54,200 nt of DNA, taken from the NCBI GenBank assembly GCA_900320055.1, contig ONQS01000026.1, positions 1 through 54,200 of the forward strand, read 5' to 3'. Made by a program: the position numbers and the translations under genes. The notes beneath the pieces are model-generated. The model ran no database searches. It saw nothing but the letters and a program-made list of their open reading frames with translations, and was not told the DNA's origin. Below, piece by piece: positions 7,671 through 16,980 of this stretch. Origin of the DNA: an uncultured Prevotellaceae bacterium (lineage in GTDB: Bacteria; Bacteroidota; Bacteroidia; Bacteroidales; Muribaculaceae). The stretch's first letter is position 1. Every line of letters starts with the position of its first letter.

Positions 7671-7678
7671 CAAATATA
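7671..7678 (-). promoter_or_regulatory. -7 promoter element of the GYF/CD225 gene
   Basis: The minus strand reads TATATTTG, an exact TAnnTTTG match 57 bp before the start codon. Confidence 0.55.
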
Positions 7679-7711
7679 GCATATTTTCAGAACATTTCAC
7701 ATAAACGCGGC

Positions 7712-7754
7712 AAAAAAAAACAGTGCCACAGGGCCAACGAGGACCTTGTGGCAC
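7712..7754 (-). terminator. Terminator of the fumarate reductase operon
   Basis: The stem GTGCCACAAGG/CCTGTGGCAC on the minus strand is followed by nine T residues. Confidence 0.85.
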
Positions 7755-7788
7755 GATTGTTCTAGATCAATCTGCTTGACCCTGCCGA

Positions 7789-8544
7789 TCAGTCACTGCA
7801 CTTAGCGCACAGGAACTCACGGTTCAGGCGAGCGATGTTGCTCAACTTGATGTTCTTGGGACACTCAGCGGCACAAGCGCCAGTGTTGGTACAGTTACCG
7901 AATCCCAGTTCATCCATCTTGGCGAGCATAGCCTTGACGCGGCGCTTGGCCTCGGCACGGCCCTGGGGCAGCAATGCGAACTGGCTGACCTTGGCGCTGA
8001 GGAAGAGCATGGCCGAACCATTCTTGCAAGCGGCAACACAGGCACCGCAACCGATGCAGGTTGCACTGTCCATAGCCTCGTCAGCAGCATCCTTGCTGAT
8101 GGGGATAGCGTTAGCATCCTGGGCACCTCCAGTCTGGAAACTAATATAACCGCCAGCCTGCTGGATCTGGTCAAACGCATTGCGGTTAACCATCAAGTCC
8201 TTGATAACAGGGAAAGCAGCCGAGCGCCAGGGCTCGACGGTGATGGTGTCACCATCCTTGAAGCGGCGCATATACAACTGGCAAGTGGTAGCACCGGTAG
8301 CGGGACCGTGGGGGTGACCGTTGACATACAGCGAGCACATACCGCAGATGCCCTCGCGGCAGTCGTGATCAAACACCACAGGCTCCTCACCCTTCTCAAT
8401 GAGTTGCTCATTGAGGATATCCATCATCTCGAGGAACGAGGTATCGGTGGGAATATCGTGCATCTCATAGGTCTCGAAACGGCCTTCGGCATGAGCGTTG
8501 GCCTGACGCCAAACCTTAAGTTTGAAACTTATACTTGTATCCAT
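7789..8544 (-). CDS. frdB: Fumarate reductase/succinate dehydrogenase iron-sulfur subunit
   Basis: A 251-aa electron-transfer subunit between the flavoprotein and the membrane cytochrome b. The [2Fe-2S] ligands are in [16 protein letters not shown] with a later TTCQLYM. The [4Fe-4S] and [3Fe-4S] ligands are in [14 protein letters not shown] and in [12 protein letters not shown]. It is the last gene of the C-A-B operon, 28 bp after frdA, with a strong terminator behind it. In anaerobic Bacteroidales this type works mainly as a fumarate reductase; the direction cannot be read from sequence. Confidence 0.96.
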   Translation of the reverse strand: MDTSISFKLKVWRQANAHAEGRFETYEMHDIPTDTSFLEMMDILNEQLIEKGEEPVVFDHDCREGICGMCSLYVNGHPHGPATGATTCQLYMRRFKDGDTITVEPWRSAAFPVIKDLMVNRNAFDQIQQAGGYISFQTGGAQDANAIPISKDAADEAMDSATCIGCGACVAACKNGSAMLFLSAKVSQFALLPQGRAEAKRRVKAMLAKMDELGFGNCTNTGACAAECPKNIKLSNIARLNREFLCAKCSD

Positions 8545-8572
8545 TTTGTTCGATGAATTTTAATGTGGTTGA

Positions 8573-10573
8573 TTATGACTTATAGTTACGCGTCTGTACC
8601 TTGATGGCCTCGTAGTGGAGCGGCTCCTTGATGAGCGTGGGAGCAGTCTCATCGTTACCGTTATACTTCCAGCAAGCGACATAGAAGAAGTTCTCGTCGT
8701 CACGCTTAGCCTCGCCTTCCTCGGTCTGATGCTCCTCACGGAAGTGGCCACCGCAACTCTCATGACGGTTCAGTGCGTCATAGGCGATCAACTCACCCAT
8801 GGTGATGAAGTCACGCAGACGGAATGCCTTGTCCAACTCGATGTTCATGCCCTCTTGGGTGCCGGGGATAAACAGATTGGTCTCAAACTCCTTGCGCAGG
8901 GCTTTGAGTTTCTCCAGTGCGGTCTCAAGGCTCTCCTTGGTGCGGGCCATGCCCACATAGTCCCACATCACGTTACCCAGTTCCTTGTGGATGCTGTCTA
9001 CCGAGCGCTTGCCCTGGATGCTCATCAGGTCATCAAGGTCCTTCTGCACGCGCTTCTCAGCCTCGTCAAATTCCTTGCTGTCGGTCGAGAAGTGAGGCAC
9101 GGTGATCTGGTCGCTCAAGTAGTTCTGGATGGTGTAGGGAAGCACGAAGTAGCCGTCGGCCAGACCCTGCATCAGTGCCGAAGCACCGAGGCGGTTAGCA
9201 CCATGGTCACTGAAGTTGCACTCACCGATAGCAAACAGACCCTTGATGCTGGTCTGCAGTTCATAGTCAACCCAGATGCCGCCCATCGTGTAGTGGATAG
9301 CGGGATAAATCATCATGGGATTGTAGTATTTCACACCGTCGATCTCGTTGGCCAGTTCGCCAGGATTAACGTCGGTGATCTCCTCATACATGTCAAACAG
9401 GTTGCCGTAGCGCTGGCGGATCACGTCGATGCCCAGGCGGTTGATGGCCTCGCTGAAATCGAGGAACACAGCCTTACCCGTATTGTTCACGCCATAGCCC
9501 TTGTCGCAACGCTCCTTGGCAGCACGGCTGGCCACGTCGCGGGGAACCAGGTTACCGAAGGCGGGATAGCGGCGCTCCAGATAGTAGTCACGCTCCTCCT
9601 CGGGGATGTCACTACCCTTGATCTGGCCGGCCTGCAACTTCTTGGCGTCCTCGATGTTCTTGGGCACCCAGATGCGGCCATCGTTACGCAGCGACTCACT
9701 CATCAGCGTCAGTTTGGACTGCTTGTCACCGTGCACGGGGATACAGGTGGGGTGGATCTGCACGTAGGCGGGGTTAGCAAAGTAAGCGCCGTGGCGATAG
9801 CATGCCATAGCGGCCGAGCAGTTGCAACCCATAGCGTTGGTGCTCAGGAAGTAGGTGTTACCATAACCACCGGTGGCGATTACCACGGCATGAGCGGCAA
9901 AGCGCTCCAGTTTGCCAGTCACCAGGTTCTTGGCGATGATACCGCGAGCACGGCCGTCGATGATAACCACGTCGTGCATCTCATAGCGGTTGTAACTCTT
10001 CACCTTACCAGCCTTGATCATGCGGTTGAGGCTCGAGTAAGCACCCAGCAGCAACTGTTGGCCGGTCTGACCCTTGGCATAGAATGTGCGGCTCACCTGA
10101 GCGCCACCAAACGAACGGTTGGCCAGCAGGCCGCCATACTCGCGAGCAAAGGGGACACCCTGTGCCACGCACTGGTCGATGATGTTGTTGGACACCTCTG
10201 CCAAGCGGTAAACGTTGGCCTCGCGGGCACGATAATCACCACCCTTGACGGTGTCATAGAACAAGCGGTAAACCGAGTCGCCGTCGTTCTGATAATTCTT
10301 GGCTGCATTGATACCGCCCTGTGCAGCGATCGAGTGAGCGCGGCGGGGAGAATCCTGGATGCAGAAGTTCAATACGTTAAATCCCATCTCGCCCAGTGTG
10401 GCGGCTGCCGAAGCGCCAGCCAGACCGGTACCCACGACGATGATGTCGAGTTTACGCTTGTTGGCGGGGTTGACGAGTTTCTGGTGAGCCTTATAGTTGG
10501 TCCATTTCTCAGCGATGGGTCCCTCGGGAATCTTGGAATCGATAGGCTGAGCGTTGATTTTTGTTTCTTCCAT
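8573..10573 (-). CDS. frdA: Fumarate reductase/succinate dehydrogenase flavoprotein subunit
   Basis: A 666-aa catalytic subunit carrying covalent FAD and the fumarate/succinate site. The dinucleotide fold [19 protein letters not shown] is near residue 46. The flavinylation His lies in [15 protein letters not shown]. The substrate-site segment [10 protein letters not shown] and a Wolinella-like [11 protein letters not shown] follow, as does [11 protein letters not shown]. The length matches the B-type (di-heme) quinol:fumarate reductase group. It sits between frdC and frdB with short gaps, and forms the soluble half of the complex on the cytoplasmic face of the inner membrane. Confidence 0.97.
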   Translation of the reverse strand: MEETKINAQPIDSKIPEGPIAEKWTNYKAHQKLVNPANKRKLDIIVVGTGLAGASAAATLGEMGFNVLNFCIQDSPRRAHSIAAQGGINAAKNYQNDGDSVYRLFYDTVKGGDYRAREANVYRLAEVSNNIIDQCVAQGVPFAREYGGLLANRSFGGAQVSRTFYAKGQTGQQLLLGAYSSLNRMIKAGKVKSYNRYEMHDVVIIDGRARGIIAKNLVTGKLERFAAHAVVIATGGYGNTYFLSTNAMGCNCSAAMACYRHGAYFANPAYVQIHPTCIPVHGDKQSKLTLMSESLRNDGRIWVPKNIEDAKKLQAGQIKGSDIPEEERDYYLERRYPAFGNLVPRDVASRAAKERCDKGYGVNNTGKAVFLDFSEAINRLGIDVIRQRYGNLFDMYEEITDVNPGELANEIDGVKYYNPMMIYPAIHYTMGGIWVDYELQTSIKGLFAIGECNFSDHGANRLGASALMQGLADGYFVLPYTIQNYLSDQITVPHFSTDSKEFDEAEKRVQKDLDDLMSIQGKRSVDSIHKELGNVMWDYVGMARTKESLETALEKLKALRKEFETNLFIPGTQEGMNIELDKAFRLRDFITMGELIAYDALNRHESCGGHFREEHQTEEGEAKRDDENFFYVACWKYNGNDETAPTLIKEPLHYEAIKVQTRNYKS

Positions 10574-10608
10574 TTGTGTTACAAATTTAATAGGTTAATA
10601 CTCAGCGA

Positions 10609-11277
10609 TTAGCAATTGATAATTCCGTTGAAGTGAAGCGTGAAGTAGATAGCCTCTACAGCAAACAGGATAAACACGATGCTTGCCCACCACTTGGAGA
10701 TGCACTGCCAGCGCTCGATCCACTTGTCGTTGGCAGTACCCAGGGTCTGGAAAGCGCTCCAGAAACCATGGCTGATGTGGAACCACAGGGCAGCAAAGCC
10801 AATCAGATAAACGGGGAGAACCCATACCTGGCAGAAGGTTGCCTCCAGATAGTGAGTACCGTTCATCACATGGTCACCCATCAGTTCGGGCAACTGCATC
10901 TTAGCCCAGAACTGCACCAGGTGCAGAATCAGGAAGCAGCACACGATCAGACCCAGAACGAGCATGTTCTGAGAAGCCCACTCTACGTTTTTGGGGCGTG
11001 AGTTCACAGCATAGCGGTTATTGCCACGTGCCTTGCGGTTCTGGAACGTGAGAATGAACGCGTAGATGATGTGAATGGCAAAGCCACCAGCCAGCACGAG
11101 CGTGCCCAGCACAGCATACCAATTAGCACCGAGGAACTCGCAAATCGCGTCATAGGCATCAAACGAGATGATGGCCACGGCGTTCATCAGCGCATGGAAT
11201 GTGACGAATAGGACAAGGAAGAGGCCGGTTACCGACATCACCACCTTGCGTCCTACAGATGAATTAGTTAACCACAT
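10609..11277 (-). CDS. frdC: Fumarate reductase/succinate dehydrogenase cytochrome b subunit
   Basis: A 222-aa membrane anchor with about five hydrophobic helices and conserved His residues in them (FVTFHALMNA, AIHIIYAF, LILHLVQFW, FHISHGFWSA). This fits a single-chain di-heme cytochrome b that exchanges electrons with menaquinone. It is the first gene of the operon, 35 bp before frdA. The promoter box TATCTTTG lies about 63 bp upstream. Confidence 0.94.
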   Translation of the reverse strand: MWLTNSSVGRKVVMSVTGLFLVLFVTFHALMNAVAIISFDAYDAICEFLGANWYAVLGTLVLAGGFAIHIIYAFILTFQNRKARGNNRYAVNSRPKNVEWASQNMLVLGLIVCCFLILHLVQFWAKMQLPELMGDHVMNGTHYLEATFCQVWVLPVYLIGFAALWFHISHGFWSAFQTLGTANDKWIERWQCISKWWASIVFILFAVEAIYFTLHFNGIINC

Positions 11278-11339
11278 AAAATTGTTGATTTTTTAGTTAT
11301 TAATTGAATTGTTAAATTTTTATTCGTTCTAATATCGTG

Positions 11340-11347
11340 CAAAGATA
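11340..11347 (-). promoter_or_regulatory. -7 promoter element of the frdCAB operon
   Basis: The minus strand reads TATCTTTG, an exact TAnnTTTG match in the AT-rich spacer before frdC. Confidence 0.6.
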
Positions 11348-11399
11348 GTAAAAATTTTCAGTTTTTGGGTGAACCGCTGCAAGTTTTGCAGAAAAACCC

Positions 11400-11449
11400 G
11401 CAAAACAAAGGCCGCCACCGGATGTTTTGAGCATTCCGGTAGCGGCCTT
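11400..11449 (-). terminator. Terminator downstream of queA
   Basis: The two-part stem AAGGCCGC/GCGGCCTT and ACCGGA/TCCGGT, read on the minus strand, is followed by TTTGTTTTG. It closes the DUF3098-uppP-truB-queA operon. Confidence 0.8.
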
Positions 11450-11469
11450 GTGGTGATCATTCTTCAGGA

Positions 11470-12525
11470 TCAGTCGTTGAGGATCAGCATGGCGTCGCCA
11501 TAGGCGCCAAAGCGGTATTTCTCCTCGATGGCGACCTTATAGGCATTCATCGTCTGCTCATAACCGCCAAAAGCGGCCTGAGCCATCAGCATGATGGAGT
11601 AAGGCATGTGGAAGTTGGTCACCAGCGCATCGCAGGTTGTGCACTCATAGGGCGGGAACAAGAATTTGTTGCTCCAACCGCCATAAGGCTTGATGTGACC
11701 GTTCATGCCCACGCAGGTTTCAAAGGCGCGCAGCACCGACGTGCCGATGGCACACACCTTGTTGCCGCCGTCGCGCAGGGTGTTGACCTTCTCGGCCAGT
11801 TCCACGCTCACGTCCATCTCCTCGCTATCCATGCGGTGCTTGGTCAGGTCCTCGACGTCGATGTCGCGGTAACTGCCCAGACTGATGTGCATGGTGATGA
11901 AGTCACAATCGATATCGTAGATCTCCATGCGACGCATCAACTCTCTGGAGAAGTGCAGACCGGCAGCGGGAGCCACCACAGCACCCTCCTTGCTGGCAAA
12001 GATGGTCTGGTAGCGCTCGGCGTCCTCGGGCTCGGCATCGCGGCGGATGTAATAGGGCAAGGGGGTGTTACCCAGGTTATACAGATCCTTCTTGAACTGG
12101 TCGTGATCGCCGTCGTAGAGGAAACGCAGCGTGCGTCCGCGCGAGGTCGTGTTGTCGATCACCTCGGCTACCATCGAATCGTCCAGACCGAAGTACAGTT
12201 TGTTGCCGATACGGATCTTGCGGGCTGGCTCGACCAGTACATCCCACAACTTGTTGTTAGGATTCAACTCACGCAGCAGGAACACTTCGATGCGGGCACC
12301 CGTCTTCTCCTTGTTGCCAAACAACTTGGCGGGAAACACTTGAGTGTCGTTGAACACAAACAGGTCATGCGGATTGAAGTACTGAAGAATCTCCTTGAAC
12401 ACTCGATGCTCGATCTCGTTACTGCGCTTGTGCAACACCATCAGGCGCGATTCGTCACGCACGGGAGCGGGATGTGAGGCAATAAGGTCCTCGGGCATCC
12501 GGGTATTGAATTCTGAAAGTTTCAT
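11470..12525 (-). CDS. queA: S-adenosylmethionine:tRNA ribosyltransferase-isomerase
   Basis: A 351-aa enzyme that transfers and isomerises the ribosyl group of SAM onto preQ1 at the tRNA wobble base, giving epoxyqueuosine. Signatures include MKLSEFNTRMPEDLIASHP at the start, the DLFVFNDTQVFPAKL segment, VVAPAAGLHFS and the C-terminal LVTNFHMPYSIMLM. The longer frame to 12588 adds only non-conserved residues, so I chose the ATG at 12525. It is the last gene of the operon after truB. Confidence 0.95.
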   Translation of the reverse strand: MKLSEFNTRMPEDLIASHPAPVRDESRLMVLHKRSNEIEHRVFKEILQYFNPHDLFVFNDTQVFPAKLFGNKEKTGARIEVFLLRELNPNNKLWDVLVEPARKIRIGNKLYFGLDDSMVAEVIDNTTSRGRTLRFLYDGDHDQFKKDLYNLGNTPLPYYIRRDAEPEDAERYQTIFASKEGAVVAPAAGLHFSRELMRRMEIYDIDCDFITMHISLGSYRDIDVEDLTKHRMDSEEMDVSVELAEKVNTLRDGGNKVCAIGTSVLRAFETCVGMNGHIKPYGGWSNKFLFPPYECTTCDALVTNFHMPYSIMLMAQAAFGGYEQTMNAYKVAIEEKYRFGAYGDAMLILND

Positions 12526-12584
12526 ATATATCTTAGTTGTTAGTTTGTAGTATCTAGTTGTTAGTTGCCCTGTAAACGGCCCTT

Positions 12585-13442
12585 TCACTTAATCTGGGAC
12601 GTGCGCTTGGGCGGGATGTCGCAGTGTGGTCTGGGCTGCGGCTTGCGTGCCTGGCGCTCAGCCTTCTGGCGAGCGGCACGCTCACGGTTCTCCTGGCGCT
12701 CACGCTCCAGTCGCTCGGCGGCTGCCTGCTCGGGCGAGACATAGGTCTCGCGGTCCAATTTCTCGACAAGCCCCTCCAGTGTGAGGCACTTATCGACAGT
12801 CACATCACCCACTCGGGTGCGGCGCAATGCCGTCAAGTGGGCTCCGCTGCCCAGTGCCACACCGATGTCGCGGGCTAGGGCGCGGATATAGGTGCCCTTG
12901 CTGCACACCACGCGTATCTGCAGCGTGGGCTCATCGGGCAAACCGCATTGCAGCACCTCGATCTCGTCGATGACGAGTGTCTTAGGCCGGATCTCAACCT
13001 CCTGACCCTTGCGTGCCAACTTATAGGCGGGCTTGCCATCAATCTTGCAGGCCGAGAACGAGGGCGGCACCTGCTCAATGCTGCCCGTGAACTGCTCCTG
13101 CAGCACGCGGTCGATGAGGGCTCGGTCGATATGGCGCCACTCATAGGTCTCATCCACCTCGGTTTCGAGGTCATAACTGGGCGTGGTGGCACCCAGGCGC
13201 AAGTCGGCGACATACTCCTTGACTCCAGCCTGCAACTCGTCGATGCGCTTGGTGGCATGGCCGGTGCACAGCAGCAGCACTCCACTCGCCAGTGGGTCGA
13301 GCGTACCTGCATGCCCCACCTTGACCTGACGGGTACCCAAGTGGGTGCGCAACACGGAACGGACCTTCTTGACTGCAGCAAAGGAGGTCATCCTCAGCGG
13401 CTTGTCAATGCAGAATATTTCGCCTTCTATCGGGTTTAACAT
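12585..13442 (-). CDS. truB: tRNA pseudouridine-55 synthase
   Basis: A 285-aa pseudouridine synthase that makes psi-55 in the T-loop of tRNAs. The catalytic Asp lies in KVGHAGTLDPLASGVL (about 42-57). KGTYIRALARDIG is the second family motif. The last ~50 residues are a basic, Arg/Gln/Glu-rich tail. It sits between uppP and queA on the minus strand. Confidence 0.96.
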   Translation of the reverse strand: MLNPIEGEIFCIDKPLRMTSFAAVKKVRSVLRTHLGTRQVKVGHAGTLDPLASGVLLLCTGHATKRIDELQAGVKEYVADLRLGATTPSYDLETEVDETYEWRHIDRALIDRVLQEQFTGSIEQVPPSFSACKIDGKPAYKLARKGQEVEIRPKTLVIDEIEVLQCGLPDEPTLQIRVVCSKGTYIRALARDIGVALGSGAHLTALRRTRVGDVTVDKCLTLEGLVEKLDRETYVSPEQAAAERLERERQENRERAARQKAERQARKPQPRPHCDIPPKRTSQIK

Positions 13443-13488
13443 TTCAGATAATCTACTTAGGATGTTATGTGATGTCCCCAGACCTATT

Positions 13489-14346
13489 CTAGTCCACCAT
13501 CTGTAACGACTGGCCGCTCAAGATCATCACCAGAATGATGACACCCACGATGATGCGGTACCAGCCGAAGGCCTTAAAGCCATACTTGGTCAAGAAATTG
13601 ACAAACCACTTCATGGCGAGCAAAGCCACAACAAAAGCGACCACGCAACCCACGATCAGGACGACGATGTTGTGGGTAGTCGCCCACTCGGCATTGTCCT
13701 TGAATAGGTCCACCAGGTCGAGCAGGGTGGCACCGGCCATAGTGGGCACTGCCAGAAAGAACGAGAATTCGGCAGCCTTGCGCCGTGTGAGTTTCTGAGC
13801 CATGCCGCCGACGATGGTTGCCATGCTGCGGCTCACCCCGGGAATCACCGAAATGCACTGGAACAAACCGATCTTGAAAGCCTTGCGCTCGTCTAATCGC
13901 ACCGTCTCGCTCCCCTTGTTGAAAATGCGGTCGCACAGCAGCATGAACACGCCACCTGCCACCAGCATGATGGCGACAACCGTGACACTATCAAGCAGCC
14001 AGTCGAGCAAACCCGATTTCTTTGCCGCCAAGCCGATGACGACCGCGGGCAACACTCCCACCACCAGCAGCCAGTAGAAATACCACCTGTGCCTGATACG
14101 CTGCCACAGCGAGGAGCCTTCAGGTGCTGGCGTGTTATCGAGACGGAAGAATTGCTTCCAGTAGAGCACAACGACCGACAGTATCGCGCCAAACTGGATG
14201 ATGAACGTGAATGCATGCACAAAGGCGTCACCCTGAGCAACGCCCAGCAGATTCTGAGCGATAATCATGTGTCCAGTCGACGAAACGGGAAGGAACTCGG
14301 TGAGTCCTTCTACTATAGCAATGATGATTGCTTGCAGCAGATCCAT
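13489..14346 (-). CDS. uppP: Undecaprenyl-diphosphatase
   Basis: A 285-aa polytopic inner-membrane enzyme of the BacA/UppP family. It dephosphorylates undecaprenyl pyrophosphate so the lipid carrier can be reused for peptidoglycan and O-antigen; overexpression gives bacitracin resistance in other bacteria. Catalytic-site motifs are visible: EGLTEFLPVSSTGHMII near the N-terminus and PGVSRSMATIVGG around 170-182. It starts 12 bp after the DUF3098 gene, an association often seen in this phylum. Confidence 0.97.
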   Translation of the reverse strand: MDLLQAIIIAIVEGLTEFLPVSSTGHMIIAQNLLGVAQGDAFVHAFTFIIQFGAILSVVVLYWKQFFRLDNTPAPEGSSLWQRIRHRWYFYWLLVVGVLPAVVIGLAAKKSGLLDWLLDSVTVVAIMLVAGGVFMLLCDRIFNKGSETVRLDERKAFKIGLFQCISVIPGVSRSMATIVGGMAQKLTRRKAAEFSFFLAVPTMAGATLLDLVDLFKDNAEWATTHNIVVLIVGCVVAFVVALLAMKWFVNFLTKYGFKAFGWYRIIVGVIILVMILSGQSLQMVD

Positions 14347-14358
14347 GCAGATAAGGGC

Positions 14359-14652
14359 TTATTCTTCGGTTTCGGTCTTGTCGTTGTTATCCTTCTTGCG
14401 GTAGATGATGGCAAAAGCCATCAGCACAAAGCCCAGGAACGCAATGATCGGGCCCGTGGTGACGCGGCTGCTCTCAAAGAGGTCCTGATTGAACGTGTCG
14501 CCTACATTGGCGCTACCGGTCATGAGCCAGAAGCCAACGACGATCAGCAGCAGGCAGATGCCCATCATGATATAATTGATTTTGGTCAGCGGATAGGTCA
14601 CCTTACCGCCTGCTTTGCTCTCGACTTCAGTTTTCTTGTCTTGTGTTGCCAT
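14359..14652 (-). CDS. DUF3098 small membrane protein
   Basis: A 97-aa protein with two predicted membrane helices (IMMGICLLLIVVGFWLM and GPIIAFLGFVLMAFAIIY) and a charged C-terminus. The match is to DUF3098, found in Bacteroidetes commonly beside ftsX and uppP. No ftsX is next to it here. It leads the operon, with a full promoter at 14728-14758. Function unknown. Confidence 0.82.
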   Translation of the reverse strand: MATQDKKTEVESKAGGKVTYPLTKINYIMMGICLLLIVVGFWLMTGSANVGDTFNQDLFESSRVTTGPIIAFLGFVLMAFAIIYRKKDNNDKTETEE

Positions 14653-14727
14653 TTTGTTACTCCTAGTTTCTCGTTGTCAAATACAACCGCGAGGGTATGC
14701 GATAGCGCACACCTCCGCAATTTGCTG

Positions 14728-14758
14728 CAAAATTACAACATCTGAGGGTGTTTGTCAA
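14728..14758 (-). promoter_or_regulatory. Promoter of the DUF3098-uppP-truB-queA operon
   Basis: The minus strand has TTG (14756-14758), 20 bp, then TAATTTTG (14728-14735), matching the Bacteroidetes -33/-7 arrangement. The predicted 5' leader is about 70 nt. Confidence 0.65.
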
Positions 14759-14812
14759 TACTTTACCCCGTTTTTTTTGATTAATCGATGCTTTGTCGCC
14801 ACACATGGCCCG

Positions 14813-15925
14813 TTATTGCTCAAAGGCTTGGGCAACGAGTTTGAGGTTGTCGATGATGTCGATGTGCTGCGGGCACTGGGCCTCGCACTGGCCACACTCG
14901 ACACAGTCGCTAGCCTTGCCGTGCTGCTTGCCGATCAGGTCATAATAGAGTTTGCTATTACCCTTTTGTTCAGGGAATTGCTTTAAGTTATTATAGAGGT
15001 TGAAATACTCTGGGATAGCCACTTGCTGCGGGCAACCATCGGTGCAATAATGGCAGGCTGTGCAGGGCACGGCGATGCTGTCTCGCATCACCTCTGTGGC
15101 TCGGGCAACGATTGCCTGCTCTTGCTCATTGAGTGGCTGGAAATCCTGCATATAGGACGTGTTGTCCTCGAGTTGCTCCATCGTGCTCATACCGCTCAGC
15201 ACGGTCAGCACATTGGGCAGCGAGGCACAGAAGCGGATGGCCCACGAGGCTGGGCTGGCATCGGGGTTATACTCCCTGAAGAGGCGCTCCACCTGCTCGG
15301 GCACTCGAGCCAACGACCCACCCTTGACCGGCTCCATCACAATCACGGGCTTGCCGTGCTCGACACACAGGTCATAACACGTTTTGGACTCGATAGCGGG
15401 GCTTTCCCAGTCCAAATAGTTGACCTGTAATTGGACATACTCGGCCTCGGGATGCTTATCCAGTATCTGAGCCAGCAATGCCGAGTCGTCATGGTACGAG
15501 AAGCCGATGTGGCGGATGCGGCCAGCGGCCTTCTGACGGGCGATAAATCCCCATCCGTCGAAGCGATCCATCACCTCGACACGCTCGCGGTTGAGCGCGT
15601 GCAGCCAGTAGTAGTCAAAGTAGTCAACCCCGCATCGCTCCAACTGCTCGTTGAAGATTCGCTCCAGGTCGGCCTCCTCCTTGATAGTCCACACAGGCAT
15701 CTTGCTGGTTACAGTGAAGGCCTCGCGGGGATAACGCTTGACCACGGCTTCACGCAGGGCCTCCTCGCTCTTGCCGCCATGATAGGGATAGGCGGTGTCA
15801 AAATAGGTGAAGCCACGCTCCATATACACGTCTACCATCGCCTTCATCTTTTCGATGTCGATACTGGTCTGATCGTCGGCGTTGACAAGCGGCAGGCGCA
15901 TAAGTCCAAAACCAAGTTTCCTCAT
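14813..15925 (-). CDS. Aldo/keto reductase with C-terminal ferredoxin domain
   Basis: A 370-aa cytosolic oxidoreductase. Residues 1-~270 are an aldo/keto reductase barrel: the FDTAYPYHGG segment holds the Asp and Tyr of the catalytic tetrad, the Lys is in VTSKMP, and the His is in YYWLHALN. The C-terminus has two iron-sulfur motifs, CTACHYCTDGCPQ and CVECGQCEAQCPQ. Such ferredoxin-tailed reductases are common in anaerobes, but substrates are mostly unknown. It is the last gene of the rnr-mtaB-GT2 run. A Tat-exported paralogue lies at 35529. Confidence 0.9.
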   Translation of the reverse strand: MRKLGFGLMRLPLVNADDQTSIDIEKMKAMVDVYMERGFTYFDTAYPYHGGKSEEALREAVVKRYPREAFTVTSKMPVWTIKEEADLERIFNEQLERCGVDYFDYYWLHALNRERVEVMDRFDGWGFIARQKAAGRIRHIGFSYHDDSALLAQILDKHPEAEYVQLQVNYLDWESPAIESKTCYDLCVEHGKPVIVMEPVKGGSLARVPEQVERLFREYNPDASPASWAIRFCASLPNVLTVLSGMSTMEQLEDNTSYMQDFQPLNEQEQAIVARATEVMRDSIAVPCTACHYCTDGCPQQVAIPEYFNLYNNLKQFPEQKGNSKLYYDLIGKQHGKASDCVECGQCEAQCPQHIDIIDNLKLVAQAFEQ

Positions 15926-15946
15926 ACTATTTTCGGTCTTAAAATG

Positions 15947-16969
15947 TTAGTCTTTAATATTGAGTTGAGTAAACAATTTCACACCGCGCAGATAGTGGGC
16001 GGTGATGATGTTGACGCGCTCTTCGGGCAGCGCCTTCAAGAGGTTGACTGTGGGCTGGGAAGTGTAGCGCGAGCGCATCTTGCGGAAGTCGCGGTGAGCA
16101 CGGATAATGGCCCACGCGTCACCAAAGTGGAATTTGGCCAGCGCCATGCCAAAGGCCAGGGTGTCCATCAACCGGCGCACCAGCAGCAGGCGTTTGCCCT
16201 CCTGCCGGGGCAGATTTTTGTGCAACAGCAACAGGTTGTTGCGGAAGTTCAGATAAGTCTTGCGCGGGTTGCCATAAGCCAGGCTGCCACCACCCAAGTG
16301 ATAGATGCGGCTCGACGGCACCATGGCCAAGTCATAGCCCGCCAGACGGATACGCCAGCACAAGTCGATTTCCTCCATGTGGGCAAAGAAATCTTTGTCC
16401 AGGCCACCCACATCCCGATACAACTGGCTGCGTACCATCAGGCACGCGCCACTGGCCCAGAAGACGCTCTTGGGACCATCGTCGTACTGTCCCAGGTCAT
16501 CCTCGACACATTCAAAGATGCGCCCTCGGCAGTAGGGATAACCGTGACAGTCGATGTAACCGCCCGCAGCGCCAGCATACTCAAACGACTGCTTGCCGTC
16601 GGCACAATCCTTGAGCAACTTGGGCATCACGGCCCCCACATCAGGGCGGGCCTCCATGTAATCCAGTAGCGGATTGAGCCAGCCTTGAGGAGTGCGCACA
16701 TCACTGTTGAGCAGAACGGTATAGGGATAATCCGTCTGCCGGATGGCCAGGTTGTAGCCCTCGGCAAAGCCAAAATTCTTGTCAAATGCCATCACCTGAA
16801 TGCTCGGGAACTCGTTGCGGAGCACCTCCAGGCTCTCGTCGGTGCTACCGTTATCTGCCACGATGACATCGGCAATCGCATCATCGGTACCTCCGATGAC
16901 CGTGGGCAGATAGCGGCGCAACAGTTTCGCGCCGTTCCAGTTCAGGATGATGACAGCAACTTTCTTCAT
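15947..16969 (-). CDS. Family 2 glycosyltransferase (rhamnosyltransferase-like)
   Basis: A 340-aa GT-A fold glycosyltransferase like WbbL/RfbF enzymes that add a sugar to polysaccharide or cell-wall glycans. The nucleotide-sugar motifs VAVIILNWNG and VADNGSTDES, and the metal-binding NSDVRT (DxD-like), are in the right places; an HMEEIDLCWRIR segment follows as in this group. I take the ATG at 16969, 11 bp after the mtaB stop; a longer start would overlap mtaB. The acceptor is not predictable. Confidence 0.88.
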   Translation of the reverse strand: MKKVAVIILNWNGAKLLRRYLPTVIGGTDDAIADVIVADNGSTDESLEVLRNEFPSIQVMAFDKNFGFAEGYNLAIRQTDYPYTVLLNSDVRTPQGWLNPLLDYMEARPDVGAVMPKLLKDCADGKQSFEYAGAAGGYIDCHGYPYCRGRIFECVEDDLGQYDDGPKSVFWASGACLMVRSQLYRDVGGLDKDFFAHMEEIDLCWRIRLAGYDLAMVPSSRIYHLGGGSLAYGNPRKTYLNFRNNLLLLHKNLPRQEGKRLLLVRRLMDTLAFGMALAKFHFGDAWAIIRAHRDFRKMRSRYTSQPTVNLLKALPEERVNIITAHYLRGVKLFTQLNIKD

Positions 16970-16980
16970 ATCCAATAATC

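Noticed and set aside
8615-10612. Long open frame (665 codons) on the plus strand opposite frdA
   Set aside because: It is the complement of a highly biased, clearly functional frdA; its product has no domain and is rich in residues expected from codon-bias mirroring.
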